Positions 9,261-17,900 are shown, numbered from the stretch's first letter. The stretch is DNA of 64,000 nt from Flavobacterium piscinae (GCF_004122145.1 NZ_SBKQ01000004.1:186001-250000); one strand, 5' to 3'. A program made the numbers and translations. The notes: generated by a model not told the origin, from the sequence alone.

Positions 9261-10130
9261 TTATTCAAAATCAATAAATTGAGAAGGGTCGATCGTAAAT
9301 CCGTCTTTCCAAAGTTCAAAATGCAAATGAATACCGGTTGATTCTTTTCCGGTAGATCCTGCCAATCCAATTACTTCTCCTGTTCGCACCACATCACCTT
9401 GGGTTTTGGTCAATGTGGCTGCGTGTTTATAAACGGATAAAATGGCATCCCGATGTTTGATTATAATTACATTTCCGGTAGTGGGTGTCCAATCAGCAAA
9501 AACAACGGTTCCGTTGGCAACCGCCTTTATTGGCGTGTCTTTAGGAACGGCAATGTCTACTGCAAAATGCTTATTTTTTGCACTGTATTTTTCAGTAATA
9601 TGTCCTCTAACCGGGGGAAACAAAACCAAGTTAACTTTTGACTGAGCTTTTTCAAAAAGATTGTATTTATCCTCTAAAGCCACTTGTTCTCTTAGTTTTA
9701 ATTCTTCCTTTGACGGATTTAATTCATCTTTGGAGATGTCAACATTTTCTGAATTTAAAATTGAATCTTTGTTGAACTTAGCGTACTCTAAATCACCGGT
9801 CAGAATTTTTTTTATTGATTGAATATACAATTCGTTTTTTTTAACTTCTAAAGCCAAAGAATCTGATTTTACGGCCAAAAATGTTGCGTCTTTTTTTAAT
9901 TTATTGGAGGCATAACCCGGAATAAATTCTCTTAATGGTGTAAAAGCAATAATATAAGTTGTGATGGAAATAATTAAAATAGCTGAAATAGTTACTACCA
10001 CAAACACATTCATCAAATTAAGTTTTAATGAAAAAATCTCTTCAAAAGATTCTTCATTCAAAATAACCAAACGGTTTTTGGTGAACAATTGTTTTTTAAG
10101 TCGTTGTCTTTTTAGTCTTTTAGCAGACAT
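9261..10130 (-). CDS. M23 family metallopeptidase (envelope peptidoglycan hydrolase)
   Basis: A 289-residue LytM/M23 protein. One membrane segment near residues 40-65 is followed by a coiled region and a C-terminal zinc peptidase domain. The Zn-binding HxxxD lies in KNKHFAVDIAVP, and HLHFELW at 268-274 supplies the catalytic and second metal histidines, so the active site looks intact. It probably acts in the periplasm, anchored in the inner membrane, cutting peptidoglycan cross-links. It starts the minus-strand run that continues into the GH3 gene two bases later. A TAnnTTTG element lies 18 bases upstream, and tatA is divergent. Confidence 0.9.
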   Translation of the reverse strand: MSAKRLKRQRLKKQLFTKNRLVILNEESFEEIFSLKLNLMNVFVVVTISAILIISITTYIIAFTPLREFIPGYASNKLKKDATFLAVKSDSLALEVKKNELYIQSIKKILTGDLEYAKFNKDSILNSENVDISKDELNPSKEELKLREQVALEDKYNLFEKAQSKVNLVLFPPVRGHITEKYSAKNKHFAVDIAVPKDTPIKAVANGTVVFADWTPTTGNVIIIKHRDAILSVYKHAATLTKTQGDVVRTGEVIGLAGSTGKESTGIHLHFELWKDGFTIDPSQFIDFE

Positions 10131-10147
10131 ATTTTTCTTTTAATATA

Positions 10148-10155
10148 CAAATATA
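10148..10155 (-). promoter_or_regulatory. Candidate -7 promoter element for the M23 peptidase operon
   Basis: The minus strand reads TATATTTG, matching TAnnTTTG, 18 bases before the M23 ATG. This would be the main promoter of the envelope/polysaccharide run. Confidence 0.5.
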
Positions 10156-10273
10156 GGAATTAAAGCTACTTTAAAAAGCGTCTATATTTTTGTTTTACAC
10201 AAATATATTGCACTTTAACGCTGTTTTTAGTTAAGAATTGTTTATAATCTAACCAAGTACATTAAAATATTTT

Positions 10274-10281
10274 TACCTTTG
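10274..10281 (+). promoter_or_regulatory. Candidate -7 promoter element for tatA
   Basis: TACCTTTG matches the Bacteroidetes TAnnTTTG element and lies 19 bases before the tatA ATG. Confidence 0.55.
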
Positions 10282-10300
10282 TGGTCTCAATTAAGATATT

Positions 10301-10498
10301 ATGAATGCATTAGCTATATTTTTAGGTTTTGTTGGTCCTTGGCAGATTGGTTTGATTATTGTCGTGGTTTTACTTTTATTCGGAGGAAAGAAAATTCCGG
10401 AATTAATGAAAGGTTTAGGAAGCGGCATCAAAGAATTTAAAAACGCCGCCAAAGATGACCAACCGGCTAACAAAAAAGAAGAAGAGAAAAAAGAATAA
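10301..10498 (+). CDS. tatA: Sec-independent (twin-arginine) translocase protein TatA/E
   Basis: This 65-residue protein has the TatA layout: one N-terminal helix ([17 protein letters not shown]), the hinge motif FGGKKIPEL, an amphipathic helix ([14 protein letters not shown]) and a short charged tail ending in a Lys/Glu run. TatA oligomers form the pore for folded, twin-arginine-tagged substrates in the inner membrane. No tatC is nearby, as is common in Flavobacteria. The gene is divergent from the M23 peptidase and ends at a bidirectional terminator shared with tex. Confidence 0.93.
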   Translation: MNALAIFLGFVGPWQIGLIIVVVLLLFGGKKIPELMKGLGSGIKEFKNAAKDDQPANKKEEEKKE

Positions 10499-10517
10499 CT
10501 TTTATTTACTTTTAAAT

Positions 10518-10558
10518 AAAAATCCAAACACGAATTTTGAATTTGTGTTTGGATTTTT
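10518..10558. terminator. Bidirectional intrinsic terminator between tatA and tex
   Basis: A perfect 14-base inverted repeat (10518-10531 and 10545-10558) with a 13-base loop has A's on one side and T's on the other, so it can terminate both the plus-strand tatA and the minus-strand tex transcripts. It abuts the tex stop codon at 10560-10562. Confidence 0.85.
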
Positions 10559-10559
10559 T

Positions 10560-12695
10560 TTATAGTACCATTGTCAACTGAATTCGCTTTCGCACTTCAT
10601 CCACTTCCACTACTTTTACTTGCACATGTTGGTGTAATTTGACTACTTCATTCACATCCGAGACAAATCCGGCTTTGAGTTGCGAAATATGAACCAATCC
10701 GCTTTCTTTTAATCCAATATCTACAAAACAGCCAAAAGCAGTAATATTATTCACAATTCCGGGTAGAATCATTCCGGTTCTTAAATCGGACATTTTTTTG
10801 ACATTGGGGTCAAATTCAAAAACTTTGGCCGCTTTTCTGGGGTCAAGTCCGGGTTTTTCTAATTCTTTTAAAATGTCTTTGATTCCCAAAATTCCAATGG
10901 TTTCATTCGTGTAATTTTCGGGGTTTATCAACCCAATTTTTTCTTTATTTCCAATTAAATCCGATAAGGATACTTTTAAATCTTTCGCCATTTTTTCCAC
11001 AATTGAATAGGCTTCCGGATGAACAGCTGAATTATCCAACGGATTTTTTCCGTTTTGAATACGAATAAAAGCAGCGGCTTGTTGAAACGCTTTTTCGCCC
11101 AATCGAGGTACTTTTTTCAACTGTTTTCTATCTTCAAAAGGACCATTTTCAGAACGGAACGTTACAATATTCTCAGCCATTTTTTCACCTATTCCGGAAA
11201 CATAACTCAACAAGGATTTACTGGCAGTATTTAAGTTGACCCCCACCGAATTTACACAACGAACGACAACCGTGTCCAATTCCTCCTTTAATTTGGTTTG
11301 GTCCACATCGTGCTGGTATTGCCCTACCCCGATGGATTTGGCATCTATTTTTACCAATTCAGCCAACGGGTCGGCCAAACGTCTTCCAATGGATACCGAC
11401 CCTCGAACCGTGACATCATAATTCGGAAATTCATCTCGTGCTATTTTGGAAGCGGAATACACCGATGCTCCGGCTTCGGAAACCACAAACACTTGGATTG
11501 GCTTGTCAAACGCAATTTTTTTTATGAAAAATTCGGTTTCACGACTGGCTGTTCCGTTTCCGATGGAAATGGCTTCAATGTTATAGGCATTCACCATCGA
11601 ACGGATTTTCTTCATCGCCATCACATGTTCATTTTGTGGCGGATGCGGATAAATGGTTTCGTTGTATAACAAATCGCCTTTTTCATCTAAACAAACTACC
11701 TTACAACCGGTGCGATAGCCTGGGTCGATGGCTAAAATTCGCTTTTCTCCTAACGGCGGAGCAAGTAACAACTGACTCAAATTTTGAGCAAATACATCAA
11801 TCGCTTTAGCATCTGCTTTGGTTTTGAATTCTTGTAAGGTTTCATTGGAGATAGCCGGTTCTAACAAACGTTTGTAGCTATCTTTTATAGCTAACTTCAA
11901 TTGATGTGCCGTTTCTTTGTTGTTTTTAATCGTATTATTTTCGATGAATTCGATAGCTTCTTGTCCCGAACCTTCGGGATCAATTTCGATATTCATTTTT
12001 ACAAAACCTTCTGCTTCGGCACGTAACATAGCCAATAATCGGTGCGATGGTGCTTTTGAAAGTGGTTCGGCCCAATCAAAATACTGATTGAATTTTTGTG
12101 CGGCTTCGTCGTCTTTTTTGCTTTTTACCACTTTGGTAGAAACAATCGCTTTTCGCTGAAATAACCGTCGAAGATTTTTTCGAATAAACGTGTTTTCATT
12201 GATCCATTCGGCAATAATGTCTCGTGCTCCTTGTAACGCTTCGTATTCATTAGCTACTTGATCATTCAGGTATTTTGAAGCGATGAATTCAATATCATCG
12301 CTGTTTTGAGCCATGATGATTTTGGCCAAGGGTTCCAATCCTTTTTCGCGAGCCACGTCGGCTTTGGTTTTTTTCTTCTTTTTATAAGGTAAATAAAAAT
12401 CTTCGATTTCTTGTATATCGAATGAATTTTCAATTTTTTGTTTTAATTCCGGTGACAATTGTCCTTGTTCGTCAATTGACTTTAAAATGGATTCTTTTCG
12501 TTTTACAATTTCTTCAAATTGTTTATTGAGTTTAAAAATCTGTTCAATTTGCACCTCATCCAGATTCCCGGTTTGGTCTTTTCGGTAACGGGAAATGAAG
12601 GGAATTGTGCAGTCTTCGTTTAACAGATTTATAGTGTTTTCGATTCCTCTGGTGGGAAGTTGTGTGGCGTTTTGGATATACTGAATATTATTCAT
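10560..12695 (-). CDS. tex: Tex family RNA-binding transcription accessory protein
   Basis: A 711-residue Tex protein. The N-terminal helical region has the conserved TIPFISRYRKDQTGNLDE. A YqgF/RuvC-like domain begins near residue 320 (RILAIDPGYRTGCK). A helix-hairpin-helix pair follows around 500-560 (LLSYVSGIGEKMAENIV, KKVPRLGEKAF), and a C-terminal S1 RNA-binding domain runs from about 640 (GMILPGIVNNITAFGCFVDIG). Tex binds nucleic acid and affects transcription; its precise role is still loosely defined. The start overlaps the stop of the ATPase gene upstream by one base (TAATG). Confidence 0.95.
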   Translation of the reverse strand: MNNIQYIQNATQLPTRGIENTINLLNEDCTIPFISRYRKDQTGNLDEVQIEQIFKLNKQFEEIVKRKESILKSIDEQGQLSPELKQKIENSFDIQEIEDFYLPYKKKKKTKADVAREKGLEPLAKIIMAQNSDDIEFIASKYLNDQVANEYEALQGARDIIAEWINENTFIRKNLRRLFQRKAIVSTKVVKSKKDDEAAQKFNQYFDWAEPLSKAPSHRLLAMLRAEAEGFVKMNIEIDPEGSGQEAIEFIENNTIKNNKETAHQLKLAIKDSYKRLLEPAISNETLQEFKTKADAKAIDVFAQNLSQLLLAPPLGEKRILAIDPGYRTGCKVVCLDEKGDLLYNETIYPHPPQNEHVMAMKKIRSMVNAYNIEAISIGNGTASRETEFFIKKIAFDKPIQVFVVSEAGASVYSASKIARDEFPNYDVTVRGSVSIGRRLADPLAELVKIDAKSIGVGQYQHDVDQTKLKEELDTVVVRCVNSVGVNLNTASKSLLSYVSGIGEKMAENIVTFRSENGPFEDRKQLKKVPRLGEKAFQQAAAFIRIQNGKNPLDNSAVHPEAYSIVEKMAKDLKVSLSDLIGNKEKIGLINPENYTNETIGILGIKDILKELEKPGLDPRKAAKVFEFDPNVKKMSDLRTGMILPGIVNNITAFGCFVDIGLKESGLVHISQLKAGFVSDVNEVVKLHQHVQVKVVEVDEVRKRIQLTMVL

Positions 12696-13831
12696 TAGGT
12701 AATAAATTCTAGATAATTTTGTTTATTAATTACTTCAAATGTTGCTTCCGGATAGGCTTTTGCAAAAGCAATTGGAATTTTAGATTTTTTATTTTCATTC
12801 CATTTGAATTCAAAAGCATTGATGCTATCTGCTTCGGTTTCCAGCCAATCTAATTCTTGTTGGTCGTAAGTTCGCCAAAAATAATTCTGTTTTGACATTT
12901 TTTGATAGGCTTGTTTTTTCATTCGTTCAGAAGCGAGGTAGTTTTCCCATAAATCACCTACATCGGTTCGGTTATTCAACGTTGTAAAATTATTAATAAT
13001 GGCATTTCGGATTCCATTATCAAAAAAATACCAACGGCTTGATTTGGTGATTTCTTTGCGGAGATTTCTTGAAAAACCTTCTACTTTGAACAAAATAAAC
13101 ACTTTAGACAACAAATCTAAATAACGTTCCACTGTATTTTTTGACATTTGCAATTGATTTCCTAACTCTTGTAATGAAACTTCTTTACCAATCTGAAAAG
13201 CAATCAATCGCAACAAATCATAAATTTTATCAGCGTTTTTAATACCTTCAAAAATTAAAATATCTTTTAATAAATAAGCATTTACTATTTCTTTTAAATA
13301 CTCTTTTTTTTCGTCCCACGATTCATAATGGGTTAACTCTGGATAGCCACCATAAAGTAAACGGGTTTCTAAATTTTCAGTTGTCTGTTTATAATTTTCA
13401 AATTGTTGAAATTCCTGCTGAGCTAAAGGAAATAAATACAATGTGCTTTTTCTTCCTACCAATGGTTCTCCTAATTTATTAGCTAAATCAAACATTGACG
13501 AGCCGGTTGCAATGACTTTTATTCCATCTATGGTATCGACTATGAATTTCAAAATCAGACCAATATCTGTAATATTTTGAGCTTCATCAATAACCAAAAG
13601 GGAAATATTTTGCAACAATTTTGAATAGTTAGCCAAACTTCTTTCCTCCAACAAACGAGCATCGTTTACGTCTTCACCATTTAGTTGAAGTACTTTTTCC
13701 TCAGCATTTTCTAAATATTTTCTTATCAGTTGCGTTTTGCCTACGCGTCTTGCTCCCAATAAAATTAATACTTTATTCGGTTTTAATTTGGAATGAAAAT
13801 CAGCTAAAACAGCTCTTTTGTAATAATTCAT
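12695..13831 (-). CDS. AAA ATPase with DUF4143 C-terminal domain
   Basis: This 378-residue protein has a Walker A loop GARRVGKT (residues 26-33), a Walker B strand LLVIDEAQNI near 78-87, and a sensor-type GSSMFDLANK segment. A winged-helix-like and DUF4143 nuclease-like region follows, ending in FEFKWNENKKSKIPIAFAKAYP. Proteins of this AAA_14/DUF4143 type are common, often sporadic, and of unknown function. Its stop overlaps the tex start, so it may drive tex expression. Its promoter region carries two operator-like palindromes (13880-13938), which suggests regulated expression. Confidence 0.85.
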   Translation of the reverse strand: MNYYKRAVLADFHSKLKPNKVLILLGARRVGKTQLIRKYLENAEEKVLQLNGEDVNDARLLEERSLANYSKLLQNISLLVIDEAQNITDIGLILKFIVDTIDGIKVIATGSSMFDLANKLGEPLVGRKSTLYLFPLAQQEFQQFENYKQTTENLETRLLYGGYPELTHYESWDEKKEYLKEIVNAYLLKDILIFEGIKNADKIYDLLRLIAFQIGKEVSLQELGNQLQMSKNTVERYLDLLSKVFILFKVEGFSRNLRKEITKSSRWYFFDNGIRNAIINNFTTLNNRTDVGDLWENYLASERMKKQAYQKMSKQNYFWRTYDQQELDWLETEADSINAFEFKWNENKKSKIPIAFAKAYPEATFEVINKQNYLEFIT

Positions 13832-13859
13832 TTTTAAAATTGAATTAGCATTGAAAGAA

Positions 13860-13867
13860 CAAAGATA
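13860..13867 (-). promoter_or_regulatory. Candidate -7 promoter element for the DUF4143 ATPase
   Basis: The minus strand reads TATCTTTG (TAnnTTTG), 28 bases before the ATG. The expected -33 region falls inside the first palindrome at 13880-13907 and has no TTTG, consistent with regulator-dependent initiation. Confidence 0.55.
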
Positions 13868-13879
13868 GTAAAAAAATGT

Positions 13880-13938
13880 AAATTCCGTCAGTTGATTGAC
13901 GGAATTTGGCTAAATTGAGTCAGTTAGTTGACGGAATT
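13880..13938. promoter_or_regulatory. Two operator-like palindromes 32 bases apart
   Basis: Copy 1 (13880-13907) has 11-base arms AAATTCCGTCA and TGACGGAATTT around a 6-base centre and is perfectly palindromic. Copy 2 (13912-13938) keeps the same layout with a degenerate left arm (AAATTGAGTCA) and the right arm TGACGGAATT. The start-to-start distance of 32 bases is close to three helical turns. The pair lies just upstream of, and partly over, the -33 position of the ATPase promoter. Confidence 0.6.
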
Positions 13939-13947
13939 AACGAAAAT

Positions 13948-14853
13948 TTAATCCTGCACAATAAAATCCTTCGGGTCAACTTTTTGAAATTCCGGCTGGA
14001 TATTTACATGGTTGATGTTGAATTTTTCATAAAGAACTTCTTCAATTTCATGTAACAAATCGTTGAATTCACTCATTTTGATGTCGGCGGCACAATCGAG
14101 ATGAGCCTCTAAATGCAATTCTTCTTCGTTTAAATGCCACACATGAATGTGGTGCAATTTCCCCACTCCTTTGATTTGATGCACTTCACGAATAATATCT
14201 TTAATATCAATGTTGTCCGGTGTAAATAGCATCAACATTTTAGTGGATTTTAGAAATAAATCAAATCCTACAACTATTAGATAAACAGCAATCAACAATG
14301 TCATCAGACTGTCAACCCAATAAATTTGATAATATTTCATTAACAATCCTCCGGTTAAAACCGCTACCGAGGCCAACATATCGGTTAACAAATGCAAATA
14401 AGCCGATTTCATGTTCAAATTATGAGCCGCATCTTTACGAAGTAATAAAACTGAAAATCCGTTTACCGCAATTCCTAAAAGAGCCAACCAAATTACTAAG
14501 TTAGATTCAATGGGTACTTGATGCATCAATTTTAATATCGCATGATAAATTAATATAAATGCTACAATAACTAATGTAGAGGCATTGATAAAAGCCGCAA
14601 TCAATTCAGCTCTTTTGTAACCAAATGTGTGATTGATAGAGGCTTTTCTTCGGGATAATTTATGAGCCACCAAACTAAAAATGAGCGAAAGCACATCAGA
14701 AAAATTATGTAATGCATCTGAAATTAAGGCCAAACTTCCGGAAACAATTCCGCCAATCACCTGAGCGATGGTAATTAAGGTATTCAGTAAAATGGAATAA
14801 ATTAAATTATTCCCTTTTACGTTATGCTTGTGGATTTTTGGGTTGGTGGACAT
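13948..14853 (-). CDS. Cation diffusion facilitator (CDF) family transporter
   Basis: A 301-residue CDF antiporter of the ZitB/CzcD type that exports divalent cations, usually zinc, in exchange for protons at the inner membrane. Six hydrophobic segments are visible. The metal-site motifs SDALHNFSD in helix 2 and HLLTDMLASV in helix 5 are intact. A cytoplasmic C-terminal domain (VHQIKGVGKLHHIHVWHL onwards) is typical. The His-rich loop between helices 4 and 5 seen in ZitB is short here. The gene ends 117 bases before the DUF4143 ATPase start and is probably not co-transcribed with it. Confidence 0.92.
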   Translation of the reverse strand: MSTNPKIHKHNVKGNNLIYSILLNTLITIAQVIGGIVSGSLALISDALHNFSDVLSLIFSLVAHKLSRRKASINHTFGYKRAELIAAFINASTLVIVAFILIYHAILKLMHQVPIESNLVIWLALLGIAVNGFSVLLLRKDAAHNLNMKSAYLHLLTDMLASVAVLTGGLLMKYYQIYWVDSLMTLLIAVYLIVVGFDLFLKSTKMLMLFTPDNIDIKDIIREVHQIKGVGKLHHIHVWHLNEEELHLEAHLDCAADIKMSEFNDLLHEIEEVLYEKFNINHVNIQPEFQKVDPKDFIVQD

Positions 14854-14875
14854 TTGGTTTTTTGTTTTTTAAAAC

Positions 14876-14934
14876 CATTAAGGAATTAAGGTTCATTAAG
14901 TTTTTGTTTCTTAATATCACTTAATTCCTTAATG
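14876..14934. repeat. 15-base inverted repeat between rpiB and the CDF gene
   Basis: CATTAAGGAATTAAG (14876-14890) and its exact reverse complement (14920-14934) flank a 29-base loop. There is no T-run on the minus strand, so it is not a standard intrinsic terminator. AT-rich intergenic repeats of this look are, as I recall, common in Flavobacterium genomes. Confidence 0.6.
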
Positions 14935-14943
14935 CTTAAATTG

Positions 14944-15375
14944 TTATGAACAACTTATTTTATTCACTCTATTCTGATGTCTTCCGCCTTCAAAATCGGT
15001 TTTCAAAAACATATCCACCATTTCCACCGCTTGCGGAATCGAAGTAAATCGTGCCGGAATACTAATGATATTCGCATCGTTATGTTGTCTGGCCAAAGCA
15101 GCGATTTCTTTCGTCCAACACAAAGCAGCTCTAATGCCTTGATGTTTGTTTACCGTCATAGCAATTCCGTTTCCGCTACCACAAATGACAATGCCAAAAT
15201 CGGCTTTTCCTTTTTCTACATCAGTGGCTACAGGATGACCAAAATCGGGATAATCCACGCTATCAGTGGTGTTGGTTCCGTGATTAATGACTTCGTGGCC
15301 ATTTTTTTCTAAAAATTCAACGATGGCTTTTTTATAATCCGGGCCGGCGTGATCGTTTCCAATGGATATTTTCAT
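14944..15375 (-). CDS. rpiB: Ribose 5-phosphate isomerase B
   Basis: This 143-residue RpiB/LacAB-type enzyme interconverts ribose-5-phosphate and ribulose-5-phosphate in the pentose phosphate pathway. GNDHAGPDYK near the start and IVICGSGNGIAM, with the catalytic cysteine, are family signatures; ALCWTKEIAALARQHNDANI follows. I chose the ATG at 15375 (MKISIGNDHAG) because the family starts there. The upstream ATG at 15423 adds 16 unconserved residues and would run through the shared promoter region of the divergent YdeI-like gene. Confidence 0.93.
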   Translation of the reverse strand: MKISIGNDHAGPDYKKAIVEFLEKNGHEVINHGTNTTDSVDYPDFGHPVATDVEKGKADFGIVICGSGNGIAMTVNKHQGIRAALCWTKEIAALARQHNDANIISIPARFTSIPQAVEMVDMFLKTDFEGGRHQNRVNKISCS

Positions 15376-15396
15376 GTGTTGTTGTGTTGTTATTTT

Positions 15397-15412
15397 TATC
15401 TTTACAAAAATA
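15397..15412. promoter_or_regulatory. Overlapping divergent promoter elements, rpiB and the YdeI-like gene
   Basis: The minus strand reads TATTTTTG at 15405-15412 (TAnnTTTG) for rpiB. The plus strand reads TATCTTTA at 15397-15404, one base off consensus, for the YdeI-like gene. Both sit between the two chosen start codons (15375 and 15434) and support those starts. Confidence 0.4.
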
Positions 15413-15433
15413 ATCAAATTCAATCAGGTTAGG

Positions 15434-15952
15434 ATGAAATTTAACGGTCAGGTTTGTTCGTTTGATGATAATGCTTTGTATTGGGAATTACACATCCCTA
15501 TTCCGGAAAATGTCTTTTCAACTTTAGTTGAGTTAGCCAAAGACAAACGTGTTGTTTGTACCTTGAATAGAGATTTTTCTTTTCATTGTGCGATGTTGCC
15601 AAAAGGAACCTTTCATTATATATTATTGAATAGAGCAATCTGCAAAAAACTAAATCTACATTTGAATGATGATGTGGAAGTAGAATTAGTAAAAGACGAA
15701 AGTAAATACGGTATGCCGCTTTCTGAGGAAATGCATGAAGTTTTATTCAGTGATCCGGAAGGAAGTGATTTATTTCATCAACTCACACCCGGCAAACAAC
15801 GAACATTAATTCATGTAGTGAATAAATACAAAAGTTCACAACTTAGGATTGAGAAATCATTCGTAATTTTAGAGCATTTGAAAAGTCGAAAAGGGGTTTT
15901 GGATTTTAAAGGGTTGAATGAGGATTTCAAGAATTTTAATAAAAACTTTTAA
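15434..15952 (+). CDS. YdeI/OmpD-associated family protein with DUF1905 domain
   Basis: A 172-residue protein in two parts. The N-terminal DUF1905-like beta-barrel region (about 1-95) has WELHIPIPENV and LPKGTFHYILLNRAICKKLNL. The C-terminal OmdA/YdeI region has the recurring LTPGKQRTLIHVV and a helical tail ending in KGLNEDFKNFNK. The function is not established; relatives are annotated YdeI/OmpD-associated. I chose the ATG at 15434 (MKFNGQVCSF) because it begins the conserved domain; the ATG at 15362 would overlap the divergent rpiB start. Confidence 0.78.
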   Translation: MKFNGQVCSFDDNALYWELHIPIPENVFSTLVELAKDKRVVCTLNRDFSFHCAMLPKGTFHYILLNRAICKKLNLHLNDDVEVELVKDESKYGMPLSEEMHEVLFSDPEGSDLFHQLTPGKQRTLIHVVNKYKSSQLRIEKSFVILEHLKSRKGVLDFKGLNEDFKNFNKNF

Positions 15953-15961
15953 GTAAATTTA

Positions 15962-16759
15962 ATGAGTACATTCTTTTTCATTTTTTTTGTTTTTATAGCT
16001 TTTTTAGTGATTTATTCCCTTTATTTTGGTGATAATAAACCAAAAAAAGTAATAAAAAAGGAAAGTATTGATTATAAAAAAGAAGATCATATTGAGGAAG
16101 GAATGTTATATGATCCAGAAACAGGATGCTTAATAACTCTTGATCAAGCACAAAGTGGTGTTTGGGATATCGGTAGTTGCAAAAAAATTGATTTTCCAAA
16201 CCAAGATAAGGTACAACTTAAACAAGTAATTGAATATTTTACAAAATTAAAATTCAAACAAATAAAACAAAACTATGCAGAAGACTCTGAAAATGAATAT
16301 GATAAAATAAGTGTGTTATTCCAAGATTGCCAAATTCTTCAAAAATATGAAGATTGGTTTTGTACCGAAGTATTTGAAATAAACAATTATTGCTGGTTAA
16401 TCATTTTAAATGTTTATTATAAAAATATAAATGAGGAACAAATTCTGTTATTTATAAATAACACAAAATCCACTGGACATTATCAATTTCTTGAAAACGA
16501 TTTAGAAAATCGATTATTAAAATTACTACATCCTGAAAAAGATTTAATTCTTGATAATTACATTACCAATACCATAGAAAAATCAAGATTTACAATAGAA
16601 AATAAAGCTATTTTATCTCAAATAAAAGGTTATAAAAACTTAGATGTTGAGTTATATAAAGGAAAAATTTTAATTAAATCAAAAAGGCCGGTTTGTTTAG
16701 AAGATGCTAATATATTAGTTGAAATTAATGAAAAACTTAACATATCTAGAAGTGATTAA
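15962..16759 (+). CDS. Hypothetical membrane-anchored protein
   Basis: A 265-residue protein with one N-terminal hydrophobic helix (FFFIFFVFIAFLVIYSLYFG), a lysine-rich stop-transfer segment, then a soluble, Lys/Ile/Asn-rich domain. It looks like a signal anchor with a cytoplasmic or periplasmic domain. I recognise no family. It starts nine bases after the YdeI-like gene and its end overlaps the lycopene cyclase start, so the three genes are probably one transcript. Its base composition appears more AT-rich than that of its neighbours, which may mark an accessory gene. Confidence 0.7.
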   Translation: MSTFFFIFFVFIAFLVIYSLYFGDNKPKKVIKKESIDYKKEDHIEEGMLYDPETGCLITLDQAQSGVWDIGSCKKIDFPNQDKVQLKQVIEYFTKLKFKQIKQNYAEDSENEYDKISVLFQDCQILQKYEDWFCTEVFEINNYCWLIILNVYYKNINEEQILLFINNTKSTGHYQFLENDLENRLLKLLHPEKDLILDNYITNTIEKSRFTIENKAILSQIKGYKNLDVELYKGKILIKSKRPVCLEDANILVEINEKLNISRSD

Positions 16760-17900
16760 CTACGATTACATCATCCTAGGTTCCGGATTATCCGGTTTGC
16801 TTTCCGCTTATCGGATGGCGAATGATGCTTGGTTTGATGATAAATCAGTAGTAATCATTGATAAAGAAATCAAAAATCAAAACGATCGAACCTGGTGTTT
16901 TTGGGAAGAAGCTAATGGCGAGTTTGATTCTATTTTATCTAAAACCTGGGAAAAAGCATTCATAGGAAATCAGGATTTTCAACAATCATTTGAAATGAAT
17001 CCTTATTTATATAAAATGATTCGAAGTAGTGATTTTTATCAATTGGTGTTTGATGCTATTTCAGCGAAATCTAATTTTACTTTTATTAATGATAAAATTT
17101 TAAGTTGGAAAACGAATGGAAATTCGGTTGAAGTTCAAGGAAAAAATAAATCCTATAATGGATATTATTTATTGAATAGTTTTTTTGACGTCAATCCTGT
17201 TCTTAACCAAAAAAAATACCCTTATTTAAAACAACATTTCATCGGATGGTTTATTAAAACCAAAACCGAAATTTTTGATGATTCGGAAGTAAAATTCATG
17301 GATTTTACGATTGAGCAAAGTGGTAATACGCGTTTTATGTATGTTTTGCCCACCTCTAAGAACGAAGCCTTGTTTGAATATACGTTGTTTTCGGAAGATT
17401 TATTGGAAAATTCGGAATACGAAAAAGCTATTCAAAATTATCTTCACAATTTAGGAATAAATGAATATGAAATTGTAGAAAAAGAAGCCGGAAATATTCC
17501 AATGACGTGTTTTCCTTTTGATAAACAAAATTCAGAACGCGTTTTATTCATCGGAACAGCCGGTGGTTGGACCAAAGCCAGCACGGGTTTTACGTTTTTC
17601 AACAGTAAAAAAAAGTCGAAAAAATTGGTGGAATTTTTAAAATCGAATCAAAATCTTTCCCGGTTCAATAAAAAAAACAGGTATTGGCTCTATGACTTAA
17701 TTTTGTTGGAAGTTTTACATCAAAATAATGAATTGGGAGCCCAACTTTTTGGGACACTTTTTCAAAAAAATTCCATTCAAAATATCTTCCGATTTTTAAA
17801 TGAGGAAGGAACTGTTGTCTCCGATTTAAAAGTGATGTTAACGTTACCTAAATGGATTTTTATCAAAGCTACTTTTCGAGCGTTGAGGAAGTTGGTGTGA
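16728..17900 (+). CDS. Lycopene cyclase (CrtY/CrtL-type)
   Basis: This 390-residue FAD-dependent cyclase forms beta-ionone rings on lycopene, the step before beta-carotene and zeaxanthin. YDYIILGSGLSGLLSAYRM is the dinucleotide-binding loop, and NDRTWCFWE is the diagnostic CrtY motif. FIGTAGGWTKASTGFTF near the C-terminus matches the conserved FxGxxGG..PSTGY-type segment. I used the ATG at 16728; the GTG at 16752 is also possible and would reduce the overlap with the previous gene from 32 to 8 bases. No crtI, crtB or crtZ is present in the window. Confidence 0.85.
   Translation: MKNLTYLEVINYDYIILGSGLSGLLSAYRMANDAWFDDKSVVIIDKEIKNQNDRTWCFWEEANGEFDSILSKTWEKAFIGNQDFQQSFEMNPYLYKMIRSSDFYQLVFDAISAKSNFTFINDKILSWKTNGNSVEVQGKNKSYNGYYLLNSFFDVNPVLNQKKYPYLKQHFIGWFIKTKTEIFDDSEVKFMDFTIEQSGNTRFMYVLPTSKNEALFEYTLFSEDLLENSEYEKAIQNYLHNLGINEYEIVEKEAGNIPMTCFPFDKQNSERVLFIGTAGGWTKASTGFTFFNSKKKSKKLVEFLKSNQNLSRFNKKNRYWLYDLILLEVLHQNNELGAQLFGTLFQKNSIQNIFRFLNEEGTVVSDLKVMLTLPKWIFIKATFRALRKLV

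Noticed and set aside
14876-14934. Intrinsic terminator of rpiB
   Set aside because: The loop is 29 bases and no T-run follows on the minus strand; kept only as an inverted repeat.
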